In this document: positions 17,974 to 27,138 of the stretch, piece after piece | Numbering within the stretch: position 1 is the first letter of the stretch | Layout of the letters: the number at the start of each line of letters is the position of its first letter | Assembly (NCBI GenBank): GCA_964230805.1 | Contig: CAXRIA010000009.1 | Coordinates: forward strand, 8,889 to 72,888 | Reading direction: 5' to 3' | Length of the DNA: 64,000 bases | Origin: Flavicella sp964230805 | GTDB lineage: Bacteria; Bacteroidota; Bacteroidia; Flavobacteriales; Flavobacteriaceae | Program-made: the position numbers and the translations under genes | Notes under the pieces: model-generated | What the model was told of the DNA's origin: nothing | Database searches by the model: none | What the model saw: only the letters and a program-made list of their open reading frames with translations

Positions 17974-18795
17974 ATGTCAGTTAGAAAATTAAAACCAGTA
18001 ACACCAGGTCAGCGTTTTAGAGTAGTAAATGGGTTCGACGCCATCACTACTGATAAGCCGGAGAAAAGTTTGTTGGCTCCGAATAAAAGATCTGGAGGTC
18101 GAAACAACAGTGGAAGAATGACCATGAAATTCATTGGAGGTGGTCATAAGAGAAAGTACCGTATTATCGATTTCAAAAGAGATAAATCAGGTGCTGCAGA
18201 AGTATTGTCAATCCAATACGATCCGAATCGTACTGCTTTTATTGCATTGGTGCAGTATGCCGATGGTGAAAAGCGATACGTAATCGCACAAGCAGGATTG
18301 CAAGTAGGACAGAAAATTGAGTCAGGATCAGGAGTTGCTCCAGAAGTTGGAAATGCAATGCCGATGTCTGAAATGCCATTAGGAACAACGATTAGTTGTA
18401 TTGAGTTAAGACCTGGTCAAGGAGCTGTGATGGCTCGTAGTGCGGGTGCTTTCGCTCAATTGATGGCCAAAGAAGGAAAGTACGTAACTGTGAAAATGCC
18501 TTCAGGAGAAACAAGATTGCTTTTGGCGAATTGTGTAGCTACCATTGGTGTGGTATCGAACTCAGACCATCAATTACTTGTTTCTGGTAAAGCAGGTAGA
18601 AGCAGATGGTTGGGTAGAAGACCTCGAACAAGACCAGTTGTGATGAATCCAGTGGATCATCCAATGGGTGGTGGTGAAGGTAAGTCTTCAGGAGGACACC
18701 CAAGATCTAAAAACGGTATCCCAGCAAAAGGATTCAAGACAAGATCTAAGACCAAAGCGAGTAATAAGTATATTATAGAACGTAGAAAAAAATAA
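17974..18795 (+). CDS. rplB: 50S ribosomal protein L2
   Basis: L2 (273 aa), needed for subunit joining and peptidyl transfer. The C-terminal signature VMNPVDHPMGGGEG contains the histidine implicated in activity. It ends in a basic tail (YIIERRKK). Nine bases follow the rplW stop; six precede rpsS. Confidence 0.98.
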   Translation: MSVRKLKPVTPGQRFRVVNGFDAITTDKPEKSLLAPNKRSGGRNNSGRMTMKFIGGGHKRKYRIIDFKRDKSGAAEVLSIQYDPNRTAFIALVQYADGEKRYVIAQAGLQVGQKIESGSGVAPEVGNAMPMSEMPLGTTISCIELRPGQGAVMARSAGAFAQLMAKEGKYVTVKMPSGETRLLLANCVATIGVVSNSDHQLLVSGKAGRSRWLGRRPRTRPVVMNPVDHPMGGGEGKSSGGHPRSKNGIPAKGFKTRSKTKASNKYIIERRKK

Positions 18796-18801
18796 TAAGA
18801 T

Positions 18802-19083
18802 ATGGCACGTTCATTAAAAAAAGGACCTTACGTATTTCATAAACTTGAGAAAAAAGTTTTGGCAAATGTCGAATCTGGAAGTAAGTCAGTAGTAAAAACA
18901 TGGTCAAGAGCAACAATGATCACACCAGATTTTGTTGGTCAAACGATAGCAGTACACAATGGAAGATCATTTGTACCAGTATATGTAACTGAAAATATGG
19001 TAGGTCATAAATTAGGTGAATTCTCACCAACACGTTCTTTTAGAGGGCATGGTGCAGATAAGAAAAACAAAGGTAAAAAATAG
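18802..19083 (+). CDS. rpsS: 30S ribosomal protein S19
   Basis: S19 (93 aa), head protein that pairs with S13. The family motif HNGRSFVPVYVTENMVGHKLGEF (given here only as two adjoining halves: HNGRSFVPVYV and TENMVGHKLGEF) and the closing FSPTRSFRGHG are intact. Confidence 0.97.
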   Translation: MARSLKKGPYVFHKLEKKVLANVESGSKSVVKTWSRATMITPDFVGQTIAVHNGRSFVPVYVTENMVGHKLGEFSPTRSFRGHGADKKNKGKK

Positions 19084-19088
19084 TAGGT

Positions 19089-19493
19089 ATGGGAGTTCGT
19101 AAGAAAAATATGGCAGACCAACGTAAAGAAGCAAAGAAATCTTTGGCTTTTGCAAAGTTGACTAACTGTCCTACATCACCAAGAAAAATGCGTTTGGTGG
19201 CAGATTTAGTAAGAGGAGTAGAGGTTGAAAAAGCACTACAAATCTTGAAATTTAGCTCAAAAGAAGCTTCAATCAATGTGGAAAAATTATTGTTGTCAGC
19301 GATTGCAAATTGGCAGGCAAAAAATGAAGATGCAAGCATTGAAGATGCAGGGCTTTATGTCAAAGAAATCTGTGTAGATAGCGCAGGTATGTTGAAGAGA
19401 TTAAGACCAGCACCACAAGGGCGTGCACATAGAATTAGAAAACGTTCTAATCACGTGACCATTGTGTTGGGAAATAAGAATAACGCAAATTAA
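19089..19493 (+). CDS. rplV: 50S ribosomal protein L22
   Basis: L22 (134 aa), whose beta hairpin narrows the exit tunnel. Signature CPTSPRKMRLVADLVRG near residues 27-43; the tunnel loop MLKRLRPAPQGRAHRI and the end RKRSNHVTIVL are present. Start: ATG 19089 (MGVRKK) matches flavobacterial homologues; ATG 19110 is a possible shorter start. Confidence 0.96.
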   Translation: MGVRKKNMADQRKEAKKSLAFAKLTNCPTSPRKMRLVADLVRGVEVEKALQILKFSSKEASINVEKLLLSAIANWQAKNEDASIEDAGLYVKEICVDSAGMLKRLRPAPQGRAHRIRKRSNHVTIVLGNKNNAN

Positions 19494-19505
19494 TCGTAAG
19501 TAGAA

Positions 19506-20219
19506 ATGGGACAAAAAACAAATCCAATTGGAAATCGTTTAGGAATTATCAGAGGATGGGAATCTAACTGGTACGGAGGAAAGAACTACGGCGATAAATT
19601 AGCAGAAGACGACAAAATAAGAAAGTACGTTCGTGCTAGATTATTTAAAGCAAGCGTTGCTCGTGTGATTATTGAGCGTACCTTGAAACTTGTAACCGTT
19701 ACTATCACTACTGCTCGACCTGGTATTATTATCGGTAAAGGTGGTCAAGAGGTAGACAAGTTAAAAGAGGAGCTTAAGAAAATCACCGGGAATGACGTTC
19801 AAATCAATATTTTTGAAATCAAGCGTCCAGAACTAGATGCAACTTTAGTAGCTGCGAGTGTAGCACGTCAAATTGAAAACAGAATCTCTTACAAGAGAGC
19901 GATCAAGATGGCAATTGCAGCAGCGATCCGAATGAATGCAGAAGGTATCAAAATTGAGATTTCTGGTCGTTTAAACGGTGCGGAAATGGCACGTTCTGAG
20001 CATTTCAAAGAAGGAAGAATCCCTCTTTCAACCTTCAGAGCAGATATTGATTACGCACTTGTTGAAGCACATACTACCTACGGTCGATTGGGTATCAAAG
20101 TGTGGATTATGAAAGGTGAGGTTTATGGAAAAAGAGAATTGTCTCCATTGGTAGGTTTGTCAAAAAAACAAGGATCCAAAGGAGGAAATTCTAAGAAGCA
20201 ATCTCGTAATAGAAAATAA
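19506..20219 (+). CDS. rpsC: 30S ribosomal protein S3
   Basis: S3 (237 aa), lining the mRNA entry channel. It starts GQKTNPIGNRLGIIRGW, carries the KH-domain motif IIIGKGGQEV, and ends in a basic low-complexity tail (KKQGSKGGNSKKQSRNRK) longer than in E. coli, common in Bacteroidota. Confidence 0.97.
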   Translation: MGQKTNPIGNRLGIIRGWESNWYGGKNYGDKLAEDDKIRKYVRARLFKASVARVIIERTLKLVTVTITTARPGIIIGKGGQEVDKLKEELKKITGNDVQINIFEIKRPELDATLVAASVARQIENRISYKRAIKMAIAAAIRMNAEGIKIEISGRLNGAEMARSEHFKEGRIPLSTFRADIDYALVEAHTTYGRLGIKVWIMKGEVYGKRELSPLVGLSKKQGSKGGNSKKQSRNRK

Positions 20220-20237
20220 ATTTTTTAGAATTAAGAA

Positions 20238-20666
20238 ATGTTACAGCCAAAAAGAGTAAAATACCGCAAGGTACAGAAAGCGAAAGGTAATATGAAGGGG
20301 AACTCTCAAAGAGGTCACCGTCTTTCTAATGGAATGTTTGGGATCAAATCTTTGGAGCAAGATCTATTAACCTCTCGTCAAATAGAAGCAGCTCGTATTG
20401 CGGCAACACGTTATATGAAAAGAGAAGGGCAGTTGTGGATTAAGATTTTTCCAGACAAGCCAATTACTAAAAAGCCTTTAGAAGTACGTATGGGTAAAGG
20501 TAAAGGTTCTCCAGAGTATTTTGTAGCCGTAGTAAAACCAGGAAGAATCTTGTTTGAAATAGGAGGAGTTCCTTTCGATGTTGCAAAAGAAGCATTACGT
20601 TTAGCAGCGCAAAAACTTCCCGTTCAAACGAAGTTTGTAGTTGCAAGAGATTTTGATAACGCATAA
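20238..20666 (+). CDS. rplP: 50S ribosomal protein L16
   Basis: L16 (142 aa), near the A-site. Conserved opening MLQPKRVKYRKVQKAK and the RMGKGKGSPEYFVAVVKPGR segment; residue 82 neighbourhood (MGKGKG) keeps the arginine targeted by hydroxylases in other phyla. 18 bases after rpsC. Confidence 0.97.
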   Translation: MLQPKRVKYRKVQKAKGNMKGNSQRGHRLSNGMFGIKSLEQDLLTSRQIEAARIAATRYMKREGQLWIKIFPDKPITKKPLEVRMGKGKGSPEYFVAVVKPGRILFEIGGVPFDVAKEALRLAAQKLPVQTKFVVARDFDNA

Positions 20667-20677
20667 TTGATAAAGAC

Positions 20678-20866
20678 ATGAAACAATCAGAAATTAAAGA
20701 ATTATCAGTTGCTGAGTTACAAGAAAAGCTAGCAGAGTTTAAGAAGAATTATACAGATCTTAAAATGGCGCATGCAATTTCACCGTTGGAAACGCCGATG
20801 CAATTGAGAGCGATCAGAAAAACTGCAGCTAGAATCGCAACAGAATTAACTGCAAGAGAGCAATAA
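20678..20866 (+). CDS. rpmC: 50S ribosomal protein L29
   Basis: L29 (62 aa), small helical protein at the tunnel exit next to L23. Recognised by KQSEIKELSVAELQEKL and the closing RKTAARIATEL. Its position between rplP and rpsQ is conserved. Confidence 0.95.
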   Translation: MKQSEIKELSVAELQEKLAEFKKNYTDLKMAHAISPLETPMQLRAIRKTAARIATELTAREQ

Positions 20867-20877
20867 TAAGTTACAAG

Positions 20878-21135
20878 ATGGAAAAAAGAAATCTTAGAAA
20901 AGAGAGAATTGGTGTAGTTTCGAGTAACAAAATGGAGAAATCTATCGTTGTTGCTGAAGTAAAAAAAGTAAAACACCCAATGTATGGTAAATTCGTTTTG
21001 AAAACGAAAAAATACGTTGCACATGATGAATTAAACGATTGCAACATTGGTGATACTGTAAAGATCATGGAAACAAGACCTTTAAGTAAATCGAAGCGTT
21101 GGAGATTAGTAGAAATCCTAGAAAGAGCGAAATAA
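20878..21135 (+). CDS. rpsQ: 30S ribosomal protein S17
   Basis: S17 (85 aa), primary 16S-binding OB-fold protein. Contains RKERIGVVSSNKMEKSIVV and the family signature GDTVKIMETRPLSKSKRWR. One base separates its stop from the rplN ATG. Confidence 0.97.
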   Translation: MEKRNLRKERIGVVSSNKMEKSIVVAEVKKVKHPMYGKFVLKTKKYVAHDELNDCNIGDTVKIMETRPLSKSKRWRLVEILERAK

Positions 21136-21136
21136 T

Positions 21137-21505
21137 ATGTTACAGACGGAATCAAGATTAAAGGTAGCAGACAATACCGGAGCGAAAGAAGTTTTAGTAA
21201 TTCGCGTTTTAGGAGGAACTAAAAAACGTTATGCATCGATCGGAGACAAGATTGTGGTTTCTGTAAAAAGTGCAACTCCAAACGGAACTGCAAAGAAAGG
21301 ACAAGTACACAGAGCTGTAGTGGTGCGTACAACCAAAGAAGTAAGACGAAAAGATGGATCTTATATCCGTTTTGATGACAATGCTTGTGTGTTGTTGAAT
21401 GCTTCAGAGGAGATGACAGGAACGCGTGTTTTTGGACCGGTAGCTAGAGAACTTCGTGATAAACAATTCATGAAAATTGTATCATTGGCACCTGAAGTGC
21501 TTTAA
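21137..21505 (+). CDS. rplN: 50S ribosomal protein L14
   Basis: L14 (122 aa), at the subunit interface. Typical start MLQTESRLKVADNTGAKEV and end RELRDKQFMKIVSLAPEVL. Normal length. Confidence 0.98.
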   Translation: MLQTESRLKVADNTGAKEVLVIRVLGGTKKRYASIGDKIVVSVKSATPNGTAKKGQVHRAVVVRTTKEVRRKDGSYIRFDDNACVLLNASEEMTGTRVFGPVARELRDKQFMKIVSLAPEVL

Positions 21506-21516
21506 AATTAGAATCA

Positions 21517-21825
21517 ATGGCGAAGCTAAAAATTAAAACAGGAGATACGGTAAGAGTAATTGCTGGTGATCAAAAAGGAAAAGAAGGAAAAGTTGTGCGT
21601 GTTTTTATCGAAAAAAACCGTGCAATTGTAGAAGGTGTAAACTTGGTTTCGAAACATACCAAGCCGAGCGCTCAAAATCCTCAAGGAGGAATTGTAAAGA
21701 AAGAAGCTTCATTGCACGTTTCAAATCTAATGCTATTAGAGGGTGGAAACACGACCAAAGTAGGATACAGAGTAGAAGATGGCAAGAAAGTTCGTTTTTC
21801 TAAGAAAACCGATAAAGCGATATAA
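21517..21825 (+). CDS. rplX: 50S ribosomal protein L24
   Basis: L24 (102 aa), assembly initiator with a KOW motif (KTGDTVRVIAGDQKGKEGKV, residues 7-26). Normal length; 2 bases before rplE. Confidence 0.97.
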   Translation: MAKLKIKTGDTVRVIAGDQKGKEGKVVRVFIEKNRAIVEGVNLVSKHTKPSAQNPQGGIVKKEASLHVSNLMLLEGGNTTKVGYRVEDGKKVRFSKKTDKAI

Positions 21826-21827
21826 GG

Positions 21828-22379
21828 ATGAGTTATATACCAAGACTTAAAGAAGACTACACAAGTAGAATTGTAGCGGCTCTTAAAGAAGAGTTTGGTT
21901 ACAGCAATGTAATGCAAGTACCTAAATTAGAGAAAATTGTTTTAAGTAAAGGAGTAGGTGCTGCAATAGCGGATAAAAAATTAATCGATTATGCAATCGA
22001 AGAATTGACAACGATTACCGGACAAAAAGCGGTAGCGACGATTTCTAAAAAAGATATTGCAACTTTCAAGTTACGTAAAGGAATGCCAATTGGAGCCAAA
22101 GTAACATTGAGAGGAACGAAGATGTATGAATTTTTAGATAGATTGATTACAGCTTCCTTGCCTCGTGTAAGAGATTTTAACGGAATCAAGGCAACTGGTT
22201 TTGATGGAAGAGGAAATTACAACTTGGGAATTACTGAGCAAATTATTTACCCTGAAATCAATATAGACAAAGTGAATAAAATTAGTGGTATGGACATTAC
22301 TTTTGTAACATCAGCGCCTACTGATAAAGAAGCGAAGTCATTACTAACAGAACTAGGTTTACCATTTAAAAAGAACTAA
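21828..22379 (+). CDS. rplE: 50S ribosomal protein L5
   Basis: L5 (183 aa), 5S rRNA-binding protein contacting the P-site tRNA. Contains GQKAVATISKKDIATFKLR and the loop LPRVRDFNGIKATGFDGRGN. Three bases before rpsN. Confidence 0.98.
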   Translation: MSYIPRLKEDYTSRIVAALKEEFGYSNVMQVPKLEKIVLSKGVGAAIADKKLIDYAIEELTTITGQKAVATISKKDIATFKLRKGMPIGAKVTLRGTKMYEFLDRLITASLPRVRDFNGIKATGFDGRGNYNLGITEQIIYPEINIDKVNKISGMDITFVTSAPTDKEAKSLLTELGLPFKKN

Positions 22380-22382
22380 GAC

Positions 22383-22652
22383 ATGGCTAAAGAATCAATG
22401 AAAGCCCGTGAGGTGAAAAGAGCAAAAACGGTTGCGAAGTACGCTGCGAAAAGAAAAGCTTTGAAAGAAGCTGGAGATTACGAAGCATTGCAGAAGTTAC
22501 CAAAAAATGCTTCTCCTATTCGTTTGCACAATCGTTGTAAATTAACAGGAAGACCAAAGGGTTACATGCGTCAGTTTGGTATTTCACGTGTAACATTTCG
22601 TGAGATGGCAAACCAAGGTTTGATTCCAGGAGTTAGAAAAGCTAGCTGGTAA
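22383..22652 (+). CDS. rpsN: 30S ribosomal protein S14, zinc-free type
   Basis: S14 (89 aa), the long form without the CxxC zinc motifs. The signature KLTGRPKGYMRQFGISR and the end LIPGVRKASW identify it. It closes the first part of the spc genes: a 255-base gap with a promoter-like box follows before rpsH. Confidence 0.97.
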   Translation: MAKESMKAREVKRAKTVAKYAAKRKALKEAGDYEALQKLPKNASPIRLHNRCKLTGRPKGYMRQFGISRVTFREMANQGLIPGVRKASW

Positions 22653-22758
22653 TCAATAAAATGTAAGTAGAAGAACTTTATTTCGAATGAGATAGAGTTC
22701 TTTTTGCGATTAAGATGTAAATTGTTGTTGAATATCAAGGATATTTTGCAAGAATTTG

Positions 22759-22766
22759 TATCTTTG
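22759..22766 (+). promoter_or_regulatory. Possible internal promoter before rpsH
   Basis: TATCTTTG followed by CAGG matches the -7 consensus inside the only large gap (255 bases) of the spc operon. No -33 TTTG at normal spacing, so strength is uncertain. It lies 142 bases before the rpsH ATG. The gap has no other recognised feature. Confidence 0.5.
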
Positions 22767-22907
22767 CAGGCCTTTATTTAGCAGAATTGCAGAGAAAGGT
22801 AGTGTTGAAAGGTAAATTTTACCGTATTCAACAAAAAAAAGAATATAAATTGGTTTCAGGTTTTGTCTTAGAGTAAGACAAAAAACCAAAACCGCAAATG
22901 AGTATAT

Positions 22908-23306
22908 ATGTACACAGATCCAATTGCAGATTATCTTACAAGGATAAGAAATGCTGCGGCTACCGGACACAGAGTCGTTGAGATTCCCGCTTCAAACTTG
23001 AAGAAGAATATGACGAAAATTTTGTTCGAACAAGGTTACATTTTAAGCTATAAATTCGTGGATGATAAAGTTCAGGGAGTTATTAAAATAGCTTTAAAAT
23101 ACGATGCCGACACGAAAGAATCAGTTATCAAAAAAATTGAACGTATTAGTACACCTGGACTAAGAAAGTATGTGAATGCATCAGAGATGCCACGCGTATT
23201 GAATGGGTTGGGTATCGCTATTGTTTCAACTTCCAAAGGAGTCATGACGAATAAGAAAGCTCGTCAAGAGAATGTTGGAGGGGAAGTTTTATGTTACGTT
23301 CACTAA
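22908..23306 (+). CDS. rpsH: 30S ribosomal protein S8
   Basis: S8 (132 aa), central-domain 16S-binding protein and, in E. coli, repressor of the spc operon. Starts MYTDPIADYLTRIRNA and contains GIAIVSTSKGVMTNKKAR. The unusual 255-base leader in front could hold its target, but I see no proven S8-type fold. Confidence 0.97.
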   Translation: MYTDPIADYLTRIRNAAATGHRVVEIPASNLKKNMTKILFEQGYILSYKFVDDKVQGVIKIALKYDADTKESVIKKIERISTPGLRKYVNASEMPRVLNGLGIAIVSTSKGVMTNKKARQENVGGEVLCYVH

Positions 23307-23321
23307 TAAAGAGATAGTATT

Positions 23322-23867
23322 ATGTCAAGAATAGGAAAAAGCCCAATAGCAATTGCAGAAGGTGTGACGGTTACGATTGCGGACAACGTGGTAACCGTAA
23401 AAGGAAAGCTTGGAGAATTATCTCAAGAATTGAAAGGTGGTATCACTGCAAAAGAAGAAGAAGGTTCACTAATTGTAGAGCGTCCTTCAGACAATAAAGC
23501 AGATAGAGCAAATCACGGATTGTACAGATCTTTGTTGTACAACATGATTGAAGGAGTATCCAAAGGATGGACCAAAGAGTTAGAATTGGTTGGAGTTGGA
23601 TACAGAGCTTCAAATCAAGGACAGAAATTGGACCTAGCTTTAGGTTTTTCACATAACATTGTGATTGACTTAGCTCCGGAAGTAAAAGTAGAAACAATCT
23701 CTGAGAAAGGGAAAAACCCAATCGTGAAGCTTACGTCTTTTGACAAGCAATTGGTAGGGCAAGTAGCTGCTAAAATTCGTGGATTTAGAAAACCTGAACC
23801 TTACAAAGGAAAAGGGGTTAAGTTCGTAGGTGAAGAATTAAGAAGAAAAGCAGGGAAATCTGCATAA
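23322..23867 (+). CDS. rplF: 50S ribosomal protein L6
   Basis: L6 (181 aa), two repeated domains near the factor-binding site. Opens MSRIGKSPIAIAEGVTV; the C-terminal RGFRKPEPYKGKGVKFVGE is the family signature. 73 bases separate it from rplR. Confidence 0.98.
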   Translation: MSRIGKSPIAIAEGVTVTIADNVVTVKGKLGELSQELKGGITAKEEEGSLIVERPSDNKADRANHGLYRSLLYNMIEGVSKGWTKELELVGVGYRASNQGQKLDLALGFSHNIVIDLAPEVKVETISEKGKNPIVKLTSFDKQLVGQVAAKIRGFRKPEPYKGKGVKFVGEELRRKAGKSA

Positions 23868-23940
23868 CCTAAGAAATGCGAATGAGATAGGCCTTTAAAA
23901 AAGGTTAACAAGATTCGCAGTTCATAATTTAGAATTAGTT

Positions 23941-24294
23941 ATGGCATTATCAAAGCTTGAAAGAAGACAAAGAATTAAGTCGAGAATTAGAAAGGTAGTT
24001 TCTGGAACAGCAGAAAGACCAAGATTGACCGTATTTAGAAGTAATAAGGAAATTTATGCACAGTTGGTGGATGACAATACAGGGAACACATTGGTTTCCG
24101 TGTCGTCAAGAGACAAAGCAATTGAGGCAAAAGGATCAAAATCTGAGGTGGCCAAAGTCGTTGGAAAAGCAGTGGCTGAAAAGGCAATTGCAGCAAAAAT
24201 AGAAACGGTTTCTTTTGATAGAAATGGATTTTTATACCACGGTAGAGTAAAAGCATTGGCTGAAGCAGCTAGAGAAGCAGGTTTAAAATTTTAA
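23941..24294 (+). CDS. rplR: 50S ribosomal protein L18
   Basis: L18 (117 aa), 5S rRNA-binding protein. Recognised by RPRLTVFRSNKEIYAQLVDD and FDRNGFLYHGRVKALAEAAR. Nine bases before rpsE. Confidence 0.97.
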   Translation: MALSKLERRQRIKSRIRKVVSGTAERPRLTVFRSNKEIYAQLVDDNTGNTLVSVSSRDKAIEAKGSKSEVAKVVGKAVAEKAIAAKIETVSFDRNGFLYHGRVKALAEAAREAGLKF

Positions 24295-24303
24295 GAAAGT
24301 ATT

Positions 24304-24828
24304 ATGTATCAAAAATATAAAAACGTAGAAAGAGTTAAGCCAAGCGGACTAGAGTTAGTAGATCACTTAGTAGGTGTAAACAGAGTTACCAAAGTTACCA
24401 AGGGTGGACGTGCTTTCGGATTTTCTGCAATTGTTGTTGTGGGAGATGGAAACGGTGTTGTAGGACACGGACTAGGAAAATCTAAAGATGTGGCTTCTGC
24501 AATTGCAAAAGCAATCGAAGACGCAAAGAAAAATTTAGTAAGAATTCCAATTATCAACGCTACTTTGCCACATGAGCAAAAAGGGAAGTTTGGTGGCGCA
24601 AGAGTTTTCTTGAAACCAGCCTCTCACGGTACCGGAGTTATTGCAGGAGGTGCCGTACGTGCGGTATTGGATTCTGTAGGAGTACATGACGTACTTTCAA
24701 AATCACAAGGTTCTTCAAATGCACACAATGTAGTGAAGGCAACTTTTGACGCACTTTTGCAATTAAGAAGCGCACAAACAGTGGCAAAACAAAGAGGAAT
24801 TTCTTTGGATAAAGTGTTTAACGGATAA
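24304..24828 (+). CDS. rpsE: 30S ribosomal protein S5
   Basis: S5 (174 aa), involved in mRNA unwinding and accuracy. Double-stranded-RNA-binding N-terminal part with RVTKVTKGGRAFGFSAIVVV and the loop VVGDGNGVVGHGLGK; no deletion in the spectinomycin-sensitive loop is apparent by eye. Confidence 0.98.
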   Translation: MYQKYKNVERVKPSGLELVDHLVGVNRVTKVTKGGRAFGFSAIVVVGDGNGVVGHGLGKSKDVASAIAKAIEDAKKNLVRIPIINATLPHEQKGKFGGARVFLKPASHGTGVIAGGAVRAVLDSVGVHDVLSKSQGSSNAHNVVKATFDALLQLRSAQTVAKQRGISLDKVFNG

Positions 24829-24839
24829 ATTGGAATACG

Positions 24840-25022
24840 ATGGGAAAAATCAAAATTACACAAGTAAGAAGCCAAATTAGACGTGAAGGTTCTCAAAAAA
24901 GAACCCTACAAGCATTGGGATTACGTAAAATGAATCAATCAGTAGAACATGAGGCTACTGCAACGATTCTAGGAATGGTAAATAAGGTTAATCACTTGAT
25001 TTCTGTCGAAGAGATCAAATAA
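24840..25022 (+). CDS. rpmD: 50S ribosomal protein L30
   Basis: L30 (60 aa), small 50S protein. IKITQVRSQIRREGSQKRTL and LGLRKMNQSVEH match the family. Between rpsE and rplO as usual. Confidence 0.95.
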   Translation: MGKIKITQVRSQIRREGSQKRTLQALGLRKMNQSVEHEATATILGMVNKVNHLISVEEIK

Positions 25023-25033
25023 AAATATTAACG

Positions 25034-25483
25034 ATGAGTTTAAATAACTTACAACCTGCAAAGGGATCTATAAAAAAAGGAAAAAGAATAGCTAGAGGTC
25101 AAGGTTCTGGTAAAGGAGGTACCGCTGCTAGAGGTCATAAAGGAGCGAAATCACGTTCAGGATACTCAAGAAAAATTGGGTTTGAAGGAGGTCAAATGCC
25201 TTTGCAAAGACGTGTTCCTAAGTTTGGATTTACAAACATTAACAGAGTAGCGTATTTAGGAATCAACCTAGATAAATTACAAGAATTTGTAGATGCTGGA
25301 AAATTAAAGGATACAGTAGATATGTCTGCTTTAATCGAAGCACGTTTGGCTCGTAAAAATGACTTGGTAAAAATATTAGGTCGTGGTGAGTTGAAAGCAA
25401 AGTTGAACATTACTGCACACAAGTTTACTGCATCTGCCAAAGCGGCTATTGAAGCAGCGGGTGGATCTGCAGTTACCTTATAA
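25034..25483 (+). CDS. rplO: 50S ribosomal protein L15
   Basis: L15 (149 aa), late assembly protein with a long glycine/lysine-rich N-terminal extension (ARGQGSGKGGTAARGHKGAK) and a globular C-terminal domain ending AAIEAAGGSAVTL. 10 bases before secY. Confidence 0.97.
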   Translation: MSLNNLQPAKGSIKKGKRIARGQGSGKGGTAARGHKGAKSRSGYSRKIGFEGGQMPLQRRVPKFGFTNINRVAYLGINLDKLQEFVDAGKLKDTVDMSALIEARLARKNDLVKILGRGELKAKLNITAHKFTASAKAAIEAAGGSAVTL

Positions 25484-25493
25484 GAAAATGTAA

Positions 25494-26837
25494 ATGAAAA
25501 ATTTTATCAGTACTATAAAAGACATTTGGAAAATAGAGGAACTTAGAAATAAGATTCTTTTGACCCTTGGTTTGATGGCGGTATATCGATTTATGGCTCA
25601 AATCCCGTTACCGGGAGTGGATCCAACACAATTATCAGCGTTAGAAAATCAAACATCAGATGGTCTTTTAGGTTTGTTGAATTCATTTACGGGTGGTGCT
25701 TTTTCACAGGCCTCTATTATGGCTTTAGGTATCATGCCTTATATTTCCGCCTCTATTGTAGTTCAATTGATGGGAATTGCGGTTCCTTACCTTCAAAAAC
25801 TTCAAAAAGACGGAGAAAGTGGACGTAAGAAAATCACCCAAATTACAAGGTGGTTGACCATTGGAATTACGATGGTTCAAGGACCTGCATACATCACCAA
25901 TATTCGTTCCATCTTACCTGAGACTGCTTTTTTATCGGAAGCATCACTCAGCCCAGGAATGTTTTGGTTTTCAGCAATGATTATCTTGACTTCAGGTACC
26001 ATCTTTGCGATGTGGTTGGGAGAGAGAATTACAGAAAAAGGAATTGGTAACGGTATCTCGTTATTGATTATGATCGGTATTATCGCTCGATTCCCTACCT
26101 CTTTCATGCAGGAGTTGGTTTCTAAAACGGCCAATGGAGGCGCCGGAGGAATTATGATGATCTTGTTGGAAATTGTGGTTTGGTTCTTGGTAATTTTGGC
26201 TTCGGTGTTATTAGTAACAGCGGTTCGTAGAGTAGCAGTGCAATATGCGCGAAGATCGGCGGCAGGGGATATCAAAGAAGTACAGGGATCAAGACAATAC
26301 ATTCCTTTGAAATTAAATTCAGCCGGAGTAATGCCCATTATTTTTGCACAAGCCATTATGTTTATTCCAGGGGCATTGGTGCAAAATGCAGAAGGTGCGT
26401 TTCAAACCATTGGAGCAAGTTTTGCCGATATCAACGGTTTGGGATACAACATTTTGTTTGCCTTGTTGATTATTGTATTTAGTTACTTTTATACGGCGAT
26501 TACCGTAAAGACAAATGAAATGGCATCTTCGTTGAAGCGAAACAATGGATTTATTCCAGGTGTGAGACCAGGAGATGACACGGATAAATTTCTAGATAAA
26601 ATTTTATCCTTAATTACTTTCCCAGGTTCTTTGTTTCTTGCGTTATTAGCCATTTTGCCTGCGGTAGCGGTGCAGTTTGGTATTCAACAGAATTGGGCCT
26701 TGTTTTATGGAGGAACATCGTTAATCATCATGGTGGGTGTTGCGATAGATACGATACAACAAATTAATTCTTATTTACTGAACAGTCACTATGACGGTTT
26801 GATGAAAGTAGGAAACAAACGTAAATCATCTTTCTAA
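25494..26837 (+). CDS. secY: SecY, preprotein translocase channel
   Basis: Channel subunit of the Sec translocon (447 aa) in the inner membrane. Ten hydrophobic spans are readable; plug and lateral-gate segments include FTGGAFSQASIMALGIMPYI, and cytosolic loops carry the SecA/ribosome contact (RNNGFIPGVRPGDDT). It ends in a basic tail (GNKRKSSF). Co-transcribed with ribosomal genes; infA starts 1 base after the stop. Confidence 0.98.
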   Translation: MKNFISTIKDIWKIEELRNKILLTLGLMAVYRFMAQIPLPGVDPTQLSALENQTSDGLLGLLNSFTGGAFSQASIMALGIMPYISASIVVQLMGIAVPYLQKLQKDGESGRKKITQITRWLTIGITMVQGPAYITNIRSILPETAFLSEASLSPGMFWFSAMIILTSGTIFAMWLGERITEKGIGNGISLLIMIGIIARFPTSFMQELVSKTANGGAGGIMMILLEIVVWFLVILASVLLVTAVRRVAVQYARRSAAGDIKEVQGSRQYIPLKLNSAGVMPIIFAQAIMFIPGALVQNAEGAFQTIGASFADINGLGYNILFALLIIVFSYFYTAITVKTNEMASSLKRNNGFIPGVRPGDDTDKFLDKILSLITFPGSLFLALLAILPAVAVQFGIQQNWALFYGGTSLIIMVGVAIDTIQQINSYLLNSHYDGLMKVGNKRKSSF

Positions 26838-26838
26838 T

Positions 26839-27054
26839 ATGGCAAAGCAAGCTGCAATACAACAAGACGGAACCATTACGGAAGCATTGTCGAATGCGAT
26901 GTTTCGTGTGGAATTAGAAAACGGACACATCGTAACGGCACATATATCTGGTAAAATGCGTATGCACTATATCAAGTTATTGCCGGGTGATAAAGTAAAG
27001 TTAGAAATGAGTCCTTACGATTTAACGAAGGCGAGAATTACTTACAGGTATTAA
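26839..27054 (+). CDS. infA: Translation initiation factor IF-1
   Basis: IF-1 (71 aa), OB-fold protein that occupies the 30S A site. The sequence matches throughout (GTITEALSNAMFRVELENGH, SGKMRMHYIKLLPGDKVK). Position between secY and rpmJ is conserved. Confidence 0.97.
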   Translation: MAKQAAIQQDGTITEALSNAMFRVELENGHIVTAHISGKMRMHYIKLLPGDKVKLEMSPYDLTKARITYRY

Positions 27055-27138
27055 GAAAACAAATAAATGATTCGTAAATCAGACGGTGAGGCTAGTAAAA
27101 CTGTGATAACTGTTTGGTTTTGAAATAAAAATAAAAAG

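Noticed and set aside
25877..26356. 159-codon minus-strand frame inside secY
   Set aside because: Antisense shadow of SecY membrane helices.
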